NCBI GenBank assembly: GCA_002358855.1
Contig: DEPQ01000032.1
Coordinates: 1-19,586, forward strand
Length of the DNA stretch: 19,586 nucleotides
Origin: Bacteroidales bacterium UBA3388
Lineage (GTDB): Bacteria; Bacteroidota; Bacteroidia; Bacteroidales; P3
Direction of reading: 5' to 3'
Shown here: piece by piece, positions 1 through 7,496 of the stretch
Layout of the letters: every line of letters starts with the position of its first letter
How positions within the stretch are numbered: position 1 is the stretch's first letter
Translations under genes and position numbers: made by a program
The notes under the pieces: model-generated
What the model saw: only the letters and a program-made list of their open reading frames with translations
The model's database searches: none
Told to the model about the DNA's origin: nothing

Positions 1-162
1 ATGTCCCTCCAAGGTTTTAAGGCATTTAAACTTTGTGTAATCAACTTCTGTTCCGCTATTTCCTCCTCCGGTTGGAGAATCTGTTCCATCATTTGGCTCT
101 TCACAACCTATAAATAAAGCAGTAAATACTGCAATCAAACTAAAAATCTTAATTTTATTCAT
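1..162 (-). CDS. Lipoprotein, N-terminal 54 residues only (runs off the left edge)
   Basis: The frame opens with ATG at 160-162 and stays open to position 1, so the gene is cut by the window edge. The first residues are a basic start (MNKIK), a hydrophobic stretch and a lipobox ending in LFIGC, with Cys20 as the predicted lipidation site. A Gly/Asn/Thr/Ser-rich linker follows, typical of Bacteroidota lipoproteins tethered to a membrane. An in-frame ATG at 169-171 is less likely as start, because the purine-rich AAAGG sits directly against it but lies at a normal distance from the ATG at 162. A promoter match lies upstream at 199-229. The functional domain is outside the window, so no function can be given. 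Seen: signal and lipobox. Inferred: export and lipid anchoring. Confidence 0.8.
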   Translation of the reverse strand, partial: MNKIKIFSLIAVFTALFIGCEEPNDGTDSPTGGGNSGTEVDYTKFKCLKTLEGH

Positions 163-195
163 TTTCAACATCCTTTTTAAAGGTTAATAACTATT

Positions 196-231
196 TCGCA
201 AAAGTATAACAAATTTTTAAAAGCACAAAAA
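196..231 (-). promoter_or_regulatory. Bacteroidota-type promoter of the left-end lipoprotein gene
   Basis: Reading the minus strand, TTTG (226-229) is followed after 19 bp by TACTTTTG (199-206). This fits the Bacteroidota sigma-A consensus, -33 TTTG and -7 TAnnTTTG. The predicted transcription start lies about 30 nt upstream of the lipoprotein ATG. The 36-bp block matches the promoter at 19493-19528 at 31 positions with no gap, including the same 19-bp spacer and a shared AAAGCAC-type segment at the -33 side. Confidence 0.6.
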
Positions 232-405
232 AATCTTATATAAACTCTTAATTTCATAACTCAAAACTTGCAGGCAAAAACCTTTATTTTGCAGAAATTT
301 CATTTTGAGATTTTTGTGGAATTTCTTGCGAAAAATTGACGAAAATTGGGGTGATTTTAGGGTAAATTATGGCTTTAGCGAGTGAAGTCTTTGAAAAAAC
401 GAAAA

Positions 406-511
406 AAATCAAAGAAAAAAGTAAAAAAATCAAAGAAATAATTTTCTAAAATCAAGAATTATTTTGCTGAAATCAAGAAAAAATCACGCTAAATCAAAGA
501 AAAAATTAGCG
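406..511. repeat. Five tandem degenerate repeats of 21-22 bp
   Basis: Each unit starts with AAATCAA(A)GAA. The starts are at 406, 427, 449, 470 and 491, giving intervals of 21, 22, 21 and 21 bp. The first 8-12 bases of the units are conserved and the rest is AT-rich and variable. A period of 21 bp is two helical turns, so the A-tracts fall on the same face of the helix. That would favour intrinsic curvature or cooperative protein binding. It could also be slippage-derived low-complexity DNA. The arrangement is seen directly; the function is inferred. Confidence 0.6.
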
Positions 512-555
512 TTTTCAAGGCTTTAAAAAGTTAAGTCTTTGATTTAGTGTTTTTT

Positions 556-632
556 AGTTAAGGGCAAATAAATCGAAAATTTCGGATTACTTTTCACTTG
601 CTCGAAAATATCGCAAGCATTTGGGCTTAACT
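556..632. repeat. Branched inverted repeat
   Basis: AGTTAAG (556-562) and CAAAT (565-569) pair with ATTTG (619-623) and CTTAACT (626-632), with a GG/GG internal loop. Inside, CTTGC (597-601) pairs with GCAAG (613-617). The element lies just beyond the 3' end of the helicase gene and could shape the 3' end of that transcript. No uridine tract follows on the minus strand, so it is not a standard intrinsic terminator. Confidence 0.35.
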
Positions 633-652
633 CTTGGGGAAAGTTTTTTATT

Positions 653-2779
653 TTAGTCTTCAAGTATGATTTCTAAGATTTGTTTTCCGTATTTTTCAAA
701 TTTTTTCTCACCAAAGCCTTTGATGTTTAGGAGTTCTTCTTTGATTTGTGGGCGTTTTTTTACTATGCTTTCAAGGACTTGGTTTGAGAAAATGCAGAAG
801 GCTGGTAGTTTTTCTTCTTCTGCTTGGGCTTTTCTCCACGTTTTTAGTTTTTGATAAAGGTCATCGAGTTCTAAGTCTTTTGGTGTTTCTTGTTTTTGTG
901 TGAATTGGCTAAGGTTTTTAACGAAAGCAATATAGGATTTCAACTCTAATTTTTCTCCTAAGGCTAATAGTTTGTATTTGTAAGAGAGAAATTCTCTCAT
1001 ATCAAACTCGTGTGTAATCAAGTAGTTGAATAATCTTTGTTTTAGTTCTACTTCTATCATAAATTCTTGCAATACTTCTTCTATGTCTTCTTGTCCTATG
1101 TAGTCTTCTGCTTCTATTTTTGATAGATAATAGACTAAGGAAAAGATTATTTCATTTTTTTCGGAGAAGTATTTGGCTGCTTGTACTGCTCTTTTGTATA
1201 GGGTTTGTGTTTCTAAGGTTGGTAGTGAGTATTCTATGATTTTGTCTATTTGGGTTTGGAATCTCTCTTCTACAAGTACGATTTCTAAGAGTATTTCTTC
1301 GTAATAGGCTTTTATTTTTAAGAACTCCTCTCCTATTTCGCTTTTTAAATAGATTTCTAAGAGTTCGTAAAGTTTTGAATTATGGTTTTTTATTTGCGAA
1401 AGGTTGAATACTTCTTTTATATTTTGTGCGTAGTAATGGAAATTGTCTTGTAAAAATCCTTCTTCGGTTGGTTGATTATTTTCTTGTTCTATATTAAAGT
1501 TGTCAATCAAGACATCTGTTATCACAGCATTTGGATTGAATTGTTTTGATAAATAAAGGCCTTCTAAACTCCTACAACGGCTGAGTGCTACGTAGAATTG
1601 ACCGTGTGCAAAGGAATGATCTGCGTCTATAATTGCTTTTTCAAAGGTTAAACCTTGACTCTTATGAATTGTAATCGCCCATGCAAGTTTTATAGGGTAT
1701 TGTGTAAAGGAGCCAATGACTTCTTGCGTGATTTCTTTTGTCTTTTTATTTAATTCATATTTATATCTCTCCCACGTATATTTTAACACTTCTATTCTTT
1801 GTCCGTCTTCGTCTTTTTCAACTACTATTTTGTCTTCGTTTAACTCTACTATCTTTCCTATTGTGCCATTATAGTAACGGCGTTTCTCTCCTATGGGCGA
1901 GTCATAGTCGTTTTTAAGAAACATAACCTGTGCTCCTTCTTTTAATTCAAGTGTTTCGGCGTTTGGAAAGAGCCTATCATCAAATTCTCCTTCTATTTCT
2001 GCTGAATAAAAGTATGATTTGTTGTCTATTAGCCTTAATTTATCTTCGTTAATCTTGTTTGCTTGATTGTTATGCGAACAAAGAATTATGTATCCTTTTT
2101 GTTTTTGTGAATAAATCTCTGGATTATATCTTTGGTTGAGTTGTGTGATAATTTCTTGTGTTATAGTATTATCCCGAACGTGGTTTAGGATATTTATAAA
2201 CTTAGAATCGCTTTGACGATATATGTGTTGCAAGGTGATTGTCAAATAACGCGATTCTTGTAACACTCTTGACGAAAATAAATATGGGGTTTGATAGTAT
2301 TGACTTAAAAAATCCCATTCTTCTTGCTTTGCAACGGGTGGTAATTGACTTAAATCTCCTATCATTAAAAGTTGAACGCCGCCAAAGGGTTTGTGCCTTT
2401 CTGAAATGCGTAACTTTCTTAATATAACATCTATTTGATCCAAGACATCTGCTCTAACCATTGATATTTCATCTATCACGATTAGTTCAAGACTCCTTAT
2501 TAGATTGAGTTTACTTCTACGTATTTGTTTACGTTTTACTACACCGCCGGGAATATATGGCATAAAATCTAATTGAAAAAAGGAGTGTATAGTCACTCCT
2601 TCGCAATTCAATGCCGCAATACCCGTTGGTGCAAGTACTACGTAACGTTTAAATAATGTATCTTTAAGACTTTTTAAAAAAGTTGTCTTACCTGTCCCCG
2701 CTTTTCCTGTAAGAAAAATATTGATATTTGTTTGTTCAATATATTTTCTTGCAAAATCTAATTGTGGATTTGTTTTCAA
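653..2779 (-). CDS. PIF1-like superfamily 1B DNA helicase with C-terminal HRDC-like region
   Basis: A predicted ATP-dependent 5'-3' DNA helicase of the PIF1/RecD-like group, cytoplasmic. The 708-residue protein carries Walker A GKAGTGKT (25-32), Walker B VIDEIS (101-106), motif III GDLSQLPPV (141-149), motif V HKSQGLTF (372-379) and motif VI YVALSRC (396-402). A long helical region follows. The last 80 or so residues resemble an HRDC nucleic-acid-binding domain (LPAFCIFSNQVL, then LLNIKGFGEKKFEKYG). The start is TTG at 2777-2779: an in-frame stop lies 15 bp upstream, no other start codon lies between, and none precedes Walker A. The gene begins 1 bp after the transketolase C-subunit stop, so it is probably translationally coupled and last in the operon. 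Family assignment is firm; the in-cell role (replication, repair or G-quadruplex work) is not visible. Confidence 0.9.
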   Translation of the reverse strand: MKTNPQLDFARKYIEQTNINIFLTGKAGTGKTTFLKSLKDTLFKRYVVLAPTGIAALNCEGVTIHSFFQLDFMPYIPGGVVKRKQIRRSKLNLIRSLELIVIDEISMVRADVLDQIDVILRKLRISERHKPFGGVQLLMIGDLSQLPPVAKQEEWDFLSQYYQTPYLFSSRVLQESRYLTITLQHIYRQSDSKFINILNHVRDNTITQEIITQLNQRYNPEIYSQKQKGYIILCSHNNQANKINEDKLRLIDNKSYFYSAEIEGEFDDRLFPNAETLELKEGAQVMFLKNDYDSPIGEKRRYYNGTIGKIVELNEDKIVVEKDEDGQRIEVLKYTWERYKYELNKKTKEITQEVIGSFTQYPIKLAWAITIHKSQGLTFEKAIIDADHSFAHGQFYVALSRCRSLEGLYLSKQFNPNAVITDVLIDNFNIEQENNQPTEEGFLQDNFHYYAQNIKEVFNLSQIKNHNSKLYELLEIYLKSEIGEEFLKIKAYYEEILLEIVLVEERFQTQIDKIIEYSLPTLETQTLYKRAVQAAKYFSEKNEIIFSLVYYLSKIEAEDYIGQEDIEEVLQEFMIEVELKQRLFNYLITHEFDMREFLSYKYKLLALGEKLELKSYIAFVKNLSQFTQKQETPKDLELDDLYQKLKTWRKAQAEEEKLPAFCIFSNQVLESIVKKRPQIKEELLNIKGFGEKKFEKYGKQILEIILED

Positions 2780-2780
2780 A

Positions 2781-3734
2781 TTACTTTCTTGCTATAACTT
2801 TCTTGGCTGCTTCAACAATATTATTTGCTTTTAAGCCATATTTTTCCATTAAAGCATCAGGTGTACCACTTTCTCCAAAGCAATCATCTACTCCAACAAA
2901 TTCCATCGGTTTTGGATTGTTTCTTACAAGAAGTTGTGCAATGCTTTCGTTTAATCCTCCATTAAATTGATGTTCTTCACAACCAACAACGCAATTTGTC
3001 TTAGCAACTGATTTCAATATTGCTTCGTTATCAAGTGGTTTTATTGTGTGAATATCTATTACTTCTGCACTTATTCCTTGTTCTTCTAAGATTTTGGCTG
3101 CTTGAAGTGCTTCCCAAACTAAATGTCCTGTTGCTACAAGTGTTACATCTGTTCCTTCAGAAAGTACAATCGCTTTTCCAATTTCAAAAGGCATATCTTC
3201 CGGAATGAAAACAGGCACTTTTGGTCTTCCGTAACGAATATATACTGGTCCGTTGTACTCAGCGGCTGCAATTGTTGCTGCAATTGTTTGATTGTGATCG
3301 CAAGGATTCAACACTACCATATTAGGTAACATCTTCATCATACCGATATCTTCTAATATTTGGTGAGTTGCTCCGTCTTCTCCTAAGGTTATGCCTGCGT
3401 GAGAACCAGCAATTTTTACGTTTGTATTAGAATATGCTACTGCTTGACGGATTTGATCATATACTCTACCTGTTGAGAATGCTGCAAAACTACTTGCAAA
3501 CGCTACTTTACCACTTAAAGCTAACCCTGCTGCGATTCCTATCATATTTGCTTCGGCAATTCCGCATTCTATCATTCTTTCTGGAAATGCTTCTTGAAAA
3601 AGATCCATTCTTACAGAGCCTATGAGGTCTGCACATAAGGCTACTACATTTTCATTTCTTTTTCCTGCTTCTAAAAGACCTATTCCAAATCCTGAACGTG
3701 TGTCTTTACTGCCTAATTGAGGATATTCTTTCAT
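2781..3734 (-). CDS. Transketolase, C-terminal (pyrimidine-binding) subunit
   Basis: A 317-residue protein equivalent to the second half of a full transketolase. It has the thiamine diphosphate pyrimidine-binding domain and the C-terminal transketolase domain. The segment ECGIAEANM (56-64) contains the Glu (residue 61) expected to activate the cofactor aminopyrimidine. GEDGATHQ (118-125) is the conserved phosphate/substrate loop. It should pair with the N-terminal subunit at 5172-6017 to interconvert sugar phosphates in the non-oxidative pentose phosphate pathway (cytoplasm). Such two-gene transketolases are known in bacteria and archaea, normally with adjacent genes. Here a vWA gene intervenes. 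ATG start, 12 bp after the vWA stop. A related activity, such as 1-deoxyxylulose-5-phosphate synthase, is less likely given the domain split and sequence. Confidence 0.92.
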   Translation of the reverse strand: MKEYPQLGSKDTRSGFGIGLLEAGKRNENVVALCADLIGSVRMDLFQEAFPERMIECGIAEANMIGIAAGLALSGKVAFASSFAAFSTGRVYDQIRQAVAYSNTNVKIAGSHAGITLGEDGATHQILEDIGMMKMLPNMVVLNPCDHNQTIAATIAAAEYNGPVYIRYGRPKVPVFIPEDMPFEIGKAIVLSEGTDVTLVATGHLVWEALQAAKILEEQGISAEVIDIHTIKPLDNEAILKSVAKTNCVVGCEEHQFNGGLNESIAQLLVRNNPKPMEFVGVDDCFGESGTPDALMEKYGLKANNIVEAAKKVIARK

Positions 3735-3746
3735 ATTTCGTTTGAT

Positions 3747-5156
3747 TTATTTTGCTAAATTTATTGTTGTGGTTTTATTTGATTCTATTTTAAATTCTTT
3801 AATCTGTGTTTGAAATGTCTTATTGGCGTTTTTGTCTTTCAAAACCACCATATACTGCCCCGGTAATAAGGTAATATTTTCGGTTTGCAGTCCTTCTTCA
3901 AGATTACATACCCATTTTGTTTCTTCACTGTCCTTTACAAAAATACTTCCTACGCTTTCCATTTTGCCTTTGTTCAAAACAAGTATTCCAGAGGCTGGAA
4001 TTTCAATTGTTGTTGTTGAACTCTGTCCTATTTCTACGTTTTCAATTTTCAATTTCGGCAAGGTGAGAATTTCTAAGTCATATTTACCAACTAAATACTT
4101 TTCAATCTTGTCTAATTCTTGTATATTGACTGTTTCAACCTTTCCACTCTCTCTTACAATTGCAGATATATTGTTGTTTTTCAGTTTTGATTTGTCTGAA
4201 AATCTTATTACCATATTTCCTTGTGGCGTTTTGATTGGAATAATGGTGTGTCTACCAACTTTTAACTGCACATTTTCTTGTTTAACGGGTGGAAGCGTAT
4301 GCACAACTATATCATAATTTACCAAAGGGTCTAAAAACAAAGTGTCAGACAAACCTTTGGAATTAAAAGTGTGCATAAAAGTATATTTCAACTGCTTACT
4401 TTGACTGTCATAGAAAGTCATAGGAATATTAGTCTCACTCGGCTCCATATTAGAGTCTAAAAGATTGACTTGTGTTGTAGTATTGTTCAAGACTTGCGAA
4501 ACTATATTATTCAAAGCCTTTGAAAACTCTATTTCGTTGTTTGCTTCATAATATATTCCTGCACATTCAAACTCTTCTCTCAATCCTTTGCCTATTCCTA
4601 TTATGAATGGTTTTAAAAAAGCACCTTTTTTCTGTAATTGTTTTGAGGCTTTGCAAACATCTCCTGAACATTCGTCAATTCCGTCTGTTATCAAAATTAT
4701 GATATTTCTTGAATTATCACTCTCAGGAAAATCTTTGACACATTTTTCTAAGGTATAAGCAATTGGGGTTGTTCCTTTTGGAACTAATGCTTTGAGTTTA
4801 GATTTGATTTGTTCGGTATTGTTTGGATAAAAACTTACTTCTAATCTTGTATCATCACAGTTTTGTGGAGGATAATCTTTTGTGTGTCCATAGGCTCTTA
4901 GAGCCATTTCAACCCCTGGCTTTCCTGCTAATGTATCTACAATATTTGACAAAAGATTTTGTGCTATTTTTATTTTAGTATTGCTTTGCCACATTCCATA
5001 CATTGTATTTGAGCAATCTAAAATAAAAAGTATTCTTGTTTTTTGATAGGAATCCTCTCGCATCACTTTTACTCCTTTTGGCTGTGCAAAAAGAAATGAT
5101 GTTGCGAGGCTTATCGCAAAAAATAACACAAAGTATTTTGTAAGTTTTGTTCTCAA
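3747..5156 (-). CDS. Exported von Willebrand factor A domain protein
   Basis: A 469-residue protein with a signal peptide (basic start, hydrophobic core, probable cleavage after FLFA at residue 24) and no lipobox. A vWA domain follows at about 42-215. It has a complete MIDAS metal site: DCSNT (47-51, D-x-S-x-T), Thr130 in GTTPIAY, and Asp158 in ITDGID. The remainder (about 220-469) is beta-rich, with several G-x-Y/I-x-V type strands, and is probably a set of small beta-sandwich domains. No C-terminal membrane anchor is visible. Start is TTG at 5154-5156: the first in-frame ATG lies beyond the signal peptide, and a stop (that of the upstream transketolase gene) lies in the same frame 15 bp upstream. 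The gene sits between the two transketolase subunits with gaps of 15 and 12 bp. The ligand is unknown. An exported metal-binding adhesion or scaffold protein is a reasonable but unproven reading. Confidence 0.82.
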   Translation of the reverse strand: MRTKLTKYFVLFFAISLATSFLFAQPKGVKVMREDSYQKTRILFILDCSNTMYGMWQSNTKIKIAQNLLSNIVDTLAGKPGVEMALRAYGHTKDYPPQNCDDTRLEVSFYPNNTEQIKSKLKALVPKGTTPIAYTLEKCVKDFPESDNSRNIIILITDGIDECSGDVCKASKQLQKKGAFLKPFIIGIGKGLREEFECAGIYYEANNEIEFSKALNNIVSQVLNNTTTQVNLLDSNMEPSETNIPMTFYDSQSKQLKYTFMHTFNSKGLSDTLFLDPLVNYDIVVHTLPPVKQENVQLKVGRHTIIPIKTPQGNMVIRFSDKSKLKNNNISAIVRESGKVETVNIQELDKIEKYLVGKYDLEILTLPKLKIENVEIGQSSTTTIEIPASGILVLNKGKMESVGSIFVKDSEETKWVCNLEEGLQTENITLLPGQYMVVLKDKNANKTFQTQIKEFKIESNKTTTINLAK

Positions 5157-5171
5157 AGGATAGAGTATTTT

Positions 5172-6017
5172 TTAATAATCTCCTAATGTTTCTTTAAGTT
5201 GAGCCAAGGCTTCTGCTGCTTGTTCATTGTTTGGAGGAGTTCCGTGCCATTTATTTTTGTTTTGCATAAAATCTACTCCATAGCCCATTTGAGTTTGCAT
5301 TAAAACAACAACAGGTTTGCCTTGTTTTGCTTGTTGTTTTGCTTGATTCAATCCGCGTATTGTATCTTCCATATCATTACCATTCATTTCTACAATACTC
5401 CAATCAAATGCTTCAAATTTTGCTCTTAGATTTCCAAGTGAGCATACTTGATCGGTTGAACCATCTATTTGCAAGCCGTTTACATCTATTATAGATATTA
5501 AATTATCTACATGATTTGCTCCTGCAAACATTACTGCTTCCCAAATTTGTCCTTCTTGTAATTCTCCATCTCCGTGAAGTGTGAAGACTAATTTGTCACA
5601 TGAGTTGAATTTCTTTGCTAATGCTGCTCCGATTCCTACACTTAGACCTTGTCCTAATGAACCTGAGGCTTGTCTTACGCCAGGTAGGTTGTCGTGAACG
5701 CTTGGGTGTCCTTGCAAACGTGTGCCTAATCTTCTAAATGTTGCAAGTTCTGCTACTGGAAAGTAACCTCTACGTGCTAAAACGCTATAAAGTACTGGTG
5801 AGATATGACCGTTTGAAAGGAAAAACATATCTTCTCCGTGTCCTTCACGCTTAAAATTTTCTACGTCTAAGTTTAAGATTTCAAAATACAAGGCTGTCAT
5901 CACGTCTGCACAGCCTAAGCTTCCTCCTGGGTGACCTGAGGAAACTGAATTTGTCATTCGTATTATGTCTCTTCTAACTTGTGTTGCGATGTCTTGTAAT
6001 TCGGTAATTGTTGCCAT
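5172..6017 (-). CDS. Transketolase, N-terminal (diphosphate-binding) subunit
   Basis: A 281-residue protein matching the first half of transketolase, the thiamine diphosphate pyrophosphate-binding domain. Visible motifs are SSGHPGGSLG (26-35, with His29), LSNGHISP (67-74), and the cofactor/Mg site starting at GDGELQEGQ (149-157) and ending at DVNGLQ (178-183). Asp150 and Asn180 are the expected metal ligands. Function requires the partner subunit at 2781-3734. It is the first gene of a four-gene minus-strand operon, with a well-matched promoter at 6040-6071 and ATG start. The next gene (vWA) starts 15 bp after its stop and in the same reading frame. Confidence 0.93.
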   Translation of the reverse strand: MATITELQDIATQVRRDIIRMTNSVSSGHPGGSLGCADVMTALYFEILNLDVENFKREGHGEDMFFLSNGHISPVLYSVLARRGYFPVAELATFRRLGTRLQGHPSVHDNLPGVRQASGSLGQGLSVGIGAALAKKFNSCDKLVFTLHGDGELQEGQIWEAVMFAGANHVDNLISIIDVNGLQIDGSTDQVCSLGNLRAKFEAFDWSIVEMNGNDMEDTIRGLNQAKQQAKQGKPVVVLMQTQMGYGVDFMQNKNKWHGTPPNNEQAAEALAQLKETLGDY

Positions 6018-6039
6018 ATTGCTACGTTTTAATTCGTTG

Positions 6040-6071
6040 CAAAATTAGTCATTTTAAATGGAATCAGCAAA
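6040..6071 (-). promoter_or_regulatory. Promoter of the transketolase-vWA-helicase operon
   Basis: On the minus strand TTTG (6068-6071), then 20 bp, then TAATTTTG (6040-6047). This is a full match to the Bacteroidota -33/-7 consensus. Transcription would start roughly 15 nt upstream of the ATG at 6017. Confidence 0.65.
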
Positions 6072-6077
6072 CAATTC

Positions 6078-6899
6078 TTATCTTATAAGCATCAAATCTC
6101 CTTTTTGTTGTCGTGTTTCGCCGTTTGGTGTAGTGAATTTTACTACATAAACATATACTCCCATTGGTTGCAAATTGCCTTTGAAAGTTCCGTCCCAACC
6201 TTGTTCTATATTGTTGGAGACAAAGACAAGTGTGCCGTTTGAAGAGTAGATGTGCATTTTGTAATCTTTTAATTCTGTGGACGCTGGCTTGAATATACTA
6301 TTTTTATCGCCTGAGGTTGGAGTGAATGCGTTTGGAATAATTAACTGAAATCTATTTTCTATTTCTTCGGTTTCAGGTGCTTTTTGGCTATGTTTTTGTT
6401 CTGCTATTTCTTTTTCAACAATTGGTGTTTGTTCTTTTTGTTTTATTTCTTGTTTTGGTTGAGTTTTTTGTACTATTTCTTGCTTTTGTTCTACTATTTC
6501 AACCTCTTGTTTTTCTATTTTTTCTTCTGCTTGAACAACTGTTAGCGTTTGCTCATTTTTTTTCTTTGTTTCAATAACTTCTTTCTTTGAAATATTTTTT
6601 TGATTCTTTGTTTTAATTTCTTGATTCTTTGAAATATTTTTTTGACTCTTTATTATAATTTTTTCAGTCTTTTTTTCTTGTGTCAAAAGTGTCGTATCTG
6701 CTTTTTCAGATGGTGTAAATATCAATACACTCACAAATGCAAGCAAGAGAAGTGAGGTAATAGCGATTGCACCTTTTAAATAAATGTGGTTAGGTCGTAT
6801 TTGTTTTTCTATTTTTTGCCACATTTCTGGATTAGGTGTTTGTTCGTAATTTTCTAATCGTCTTTTTATCTCTTCAAAATTAAAGTCTTTATTTTCCAT
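6078..6899 (-). CDS. Membrane-anchored protein with CHU_C (gliding motility-associated) C-terminal domain; candidate anti-sigma factor
   Basis: 273 residues. The N-terminal 40 residues (FEEIKRRLENYEQTPNPEMW) resemble the short cytoplasmic head of Bacteroidota membrane proteins encoded next to ECF sigma factors. A single membrane helix follows at about 42-61. Residues about 67-182 form a Lys/Glu/Gln-rich linker with an internal repeat around KNISK. Residues about 183-273 (start IPNAFTP, then GWDGTFKGN and MGVYVYVV) match the CHU_C/T9SS type B C-terminal domain. The gene overlaps the sigma factor gene by 11 bp, so the two are co-translated. Seen: architecture and overlap. Inferred: the head binds the sigma factor and the outer domain senses something in the periplasm. 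A type B sorting signal is the usual reading of CHU_C, but the helix lies well inside the protein rather than in a cleavable signal. Confidence 0.72.
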   Translation of the reverse strand: MENKDFNFEEIKRRLENYEQTPNPEMWQKIEKQIRPNHIYLKGAIAITSLLLLAFVSVLIFTPSEKADTTLLTQEKKTEKIIIKSQKNISKNQEIKTKNQKNISKKEVIETKKKNEQTLTVVQAEEKIEKQEVEIVEQKQEIVQKTQPKQEIKQKEQTPIVEKEIAEQKHSQKAPETEEIENRFQLIIPNAFTPTSGDKNSIFKPASTELKDYKMHIYSSNGTLVFVSNNIEQGWDGTFKGNLQPMGVYVYVVKFTTPNGETRQQKGDLMLIR

Positions 6900-7431
6900 T
6901 TTTTATTATATTTTGCTGTGTTAATAATTCTTGTAAATTTTTCTTCGCTTTGTAGTTTAGACCTCTTAGCGTGCTTTGATTTTCTCCTAAAAGTTCTGAG
7001 GTTTCTTGGTAAGAATACCCCTCGATTTCAATCATATTAAAAATCATTCTTTGTCTATCGGGTAGTTTTGAAATGGTTTCAAGTAGTTCTTTATTAGTTA
7101 ATTCTTCTATTTGCAATGGAGTTTGACTGATTTCTATGGTTTGAATATCCGTACTAAGAGTTGTTTTGTCGTAACGATAGTAATTTAAAGCCACGTTAAT
7201 GAATAATTTTCTTAACCACGCTCCTAAGGCTCCTTGAAAATTGTATTTATGAATTTGATCAAAAGCTTTTATAAATGCTTCTTGGAAAATGTCTTGAGCA
7301 TCTTCACGATTTCTCGCATATCTCAAACAAATTGCAAAAAGTTTTGGCGAGTAAGTATCGTAAAGTAGTTTTTGTGCTTTCGGATTCTTCTTAATACACT
7401 TTTCTACGAGTTCTTTATCTGTCAATTCCAT
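6889..7431 (-). CDS. ECF (group 4) RNA polymerase sigma-70 factor
   Basis: A 180-residue protein with region 2 at about 20-90 (RYARNREDAQDIFQEAFIKA, then the -7/-10-contacting AWLRKLFINVALNYYR). After a short linker, region 4 lies at about 112-170 (LPDRQRMIFNMIEIEGYSY, QETSELLG, STLRGLNYKAKKNL helix-turn-helix). There is no region 1 or 3, and size and layout are those of ECF sigma factors. The recognition-helix segment has STLRGLNYKAKK where many family members have GTVRSRLHRARK. The downstream gene overlaps by 11 bp and is the likely membrane partner. No clear TAnnTTTG promoter is visible in the 65 bp upstream, which leaves room for autoregulation through another promoter type. The gene lies just downstream of rnpB on the same strand. 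Confidence 0.93.
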   Translation of the reverse strand: MELTDKELVEKCIKKNPKAQKLLYDTYSPKLFAICLRYARNREDAQDIFQEAFIKAFDQIHKYNFQGALGAWLRKLFINVALNYYRYDKTTLSTDIQTIEISQTPLQIEELTNKELLETISKLPDRQRMIFNMIEIEGYSYQETSELLGENQSTLRGLNYKAKKNLQELLTQQNIIKNGK

Positions 7432-7496
7432 TGACTCTATGACACTATTTAAAGGAATTTTGTTGTGTTTAGGTGATATTTTTTAAAAAAAAAGAA

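Larger units (their letters stand above)
230..652. other. AT-rich intergenic stretch between helicase stop and lipoprotein promoter
   Basis: I see no convincing protein gene here. The stretch holds the 21-bp-period repeats (406-511), a branched inverted repeat (556-632) and one 26-codon open frame on the plus strand (369-449, MALASEVFEK... start). That frame has Lys-rich heptads because it reads through the first repeats. It has no clear ribosome binding site or promoter, so I do not call it a gene. A 7-bp stem ACGCTAA/TTAGCGT (486-492 with 506-512) closes over the last repeat unit. No clear terminator for the minus-strand helicase operon is visible. Confidence 0.5.

Noticed and set aside
369..449. 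26-codon Lys-rich plus-strand frame
   Set aside because: No clear promoter or ribosome binding site; its composition follows from the AT-rich 21-bp repeats, and the frame is broken where one unit is 22 bp.
406..511. CRISPR array
   Set aside because: Units are contiguous, degenerate and 21-22 bp long without unique spacers, and no cas gene is in the window.
3823..4317. Plus-strand open frame of 164 codons inside the vWA gene
   Set aside because: Antisense to a well-supported coding region with signal peptide and MIDAS motifs; the protein has low-complexity Ser/Phe/Leu content typical of a reverse-strand shadow.
3747..6017. Fusion or readthrough of transketolase N-subunit into the vWA protein
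   Set aside because: The two genes are in the same frame but a TAA separates them, and the vWA gene has its own signal peptide, which would make no sense inside a fusion.
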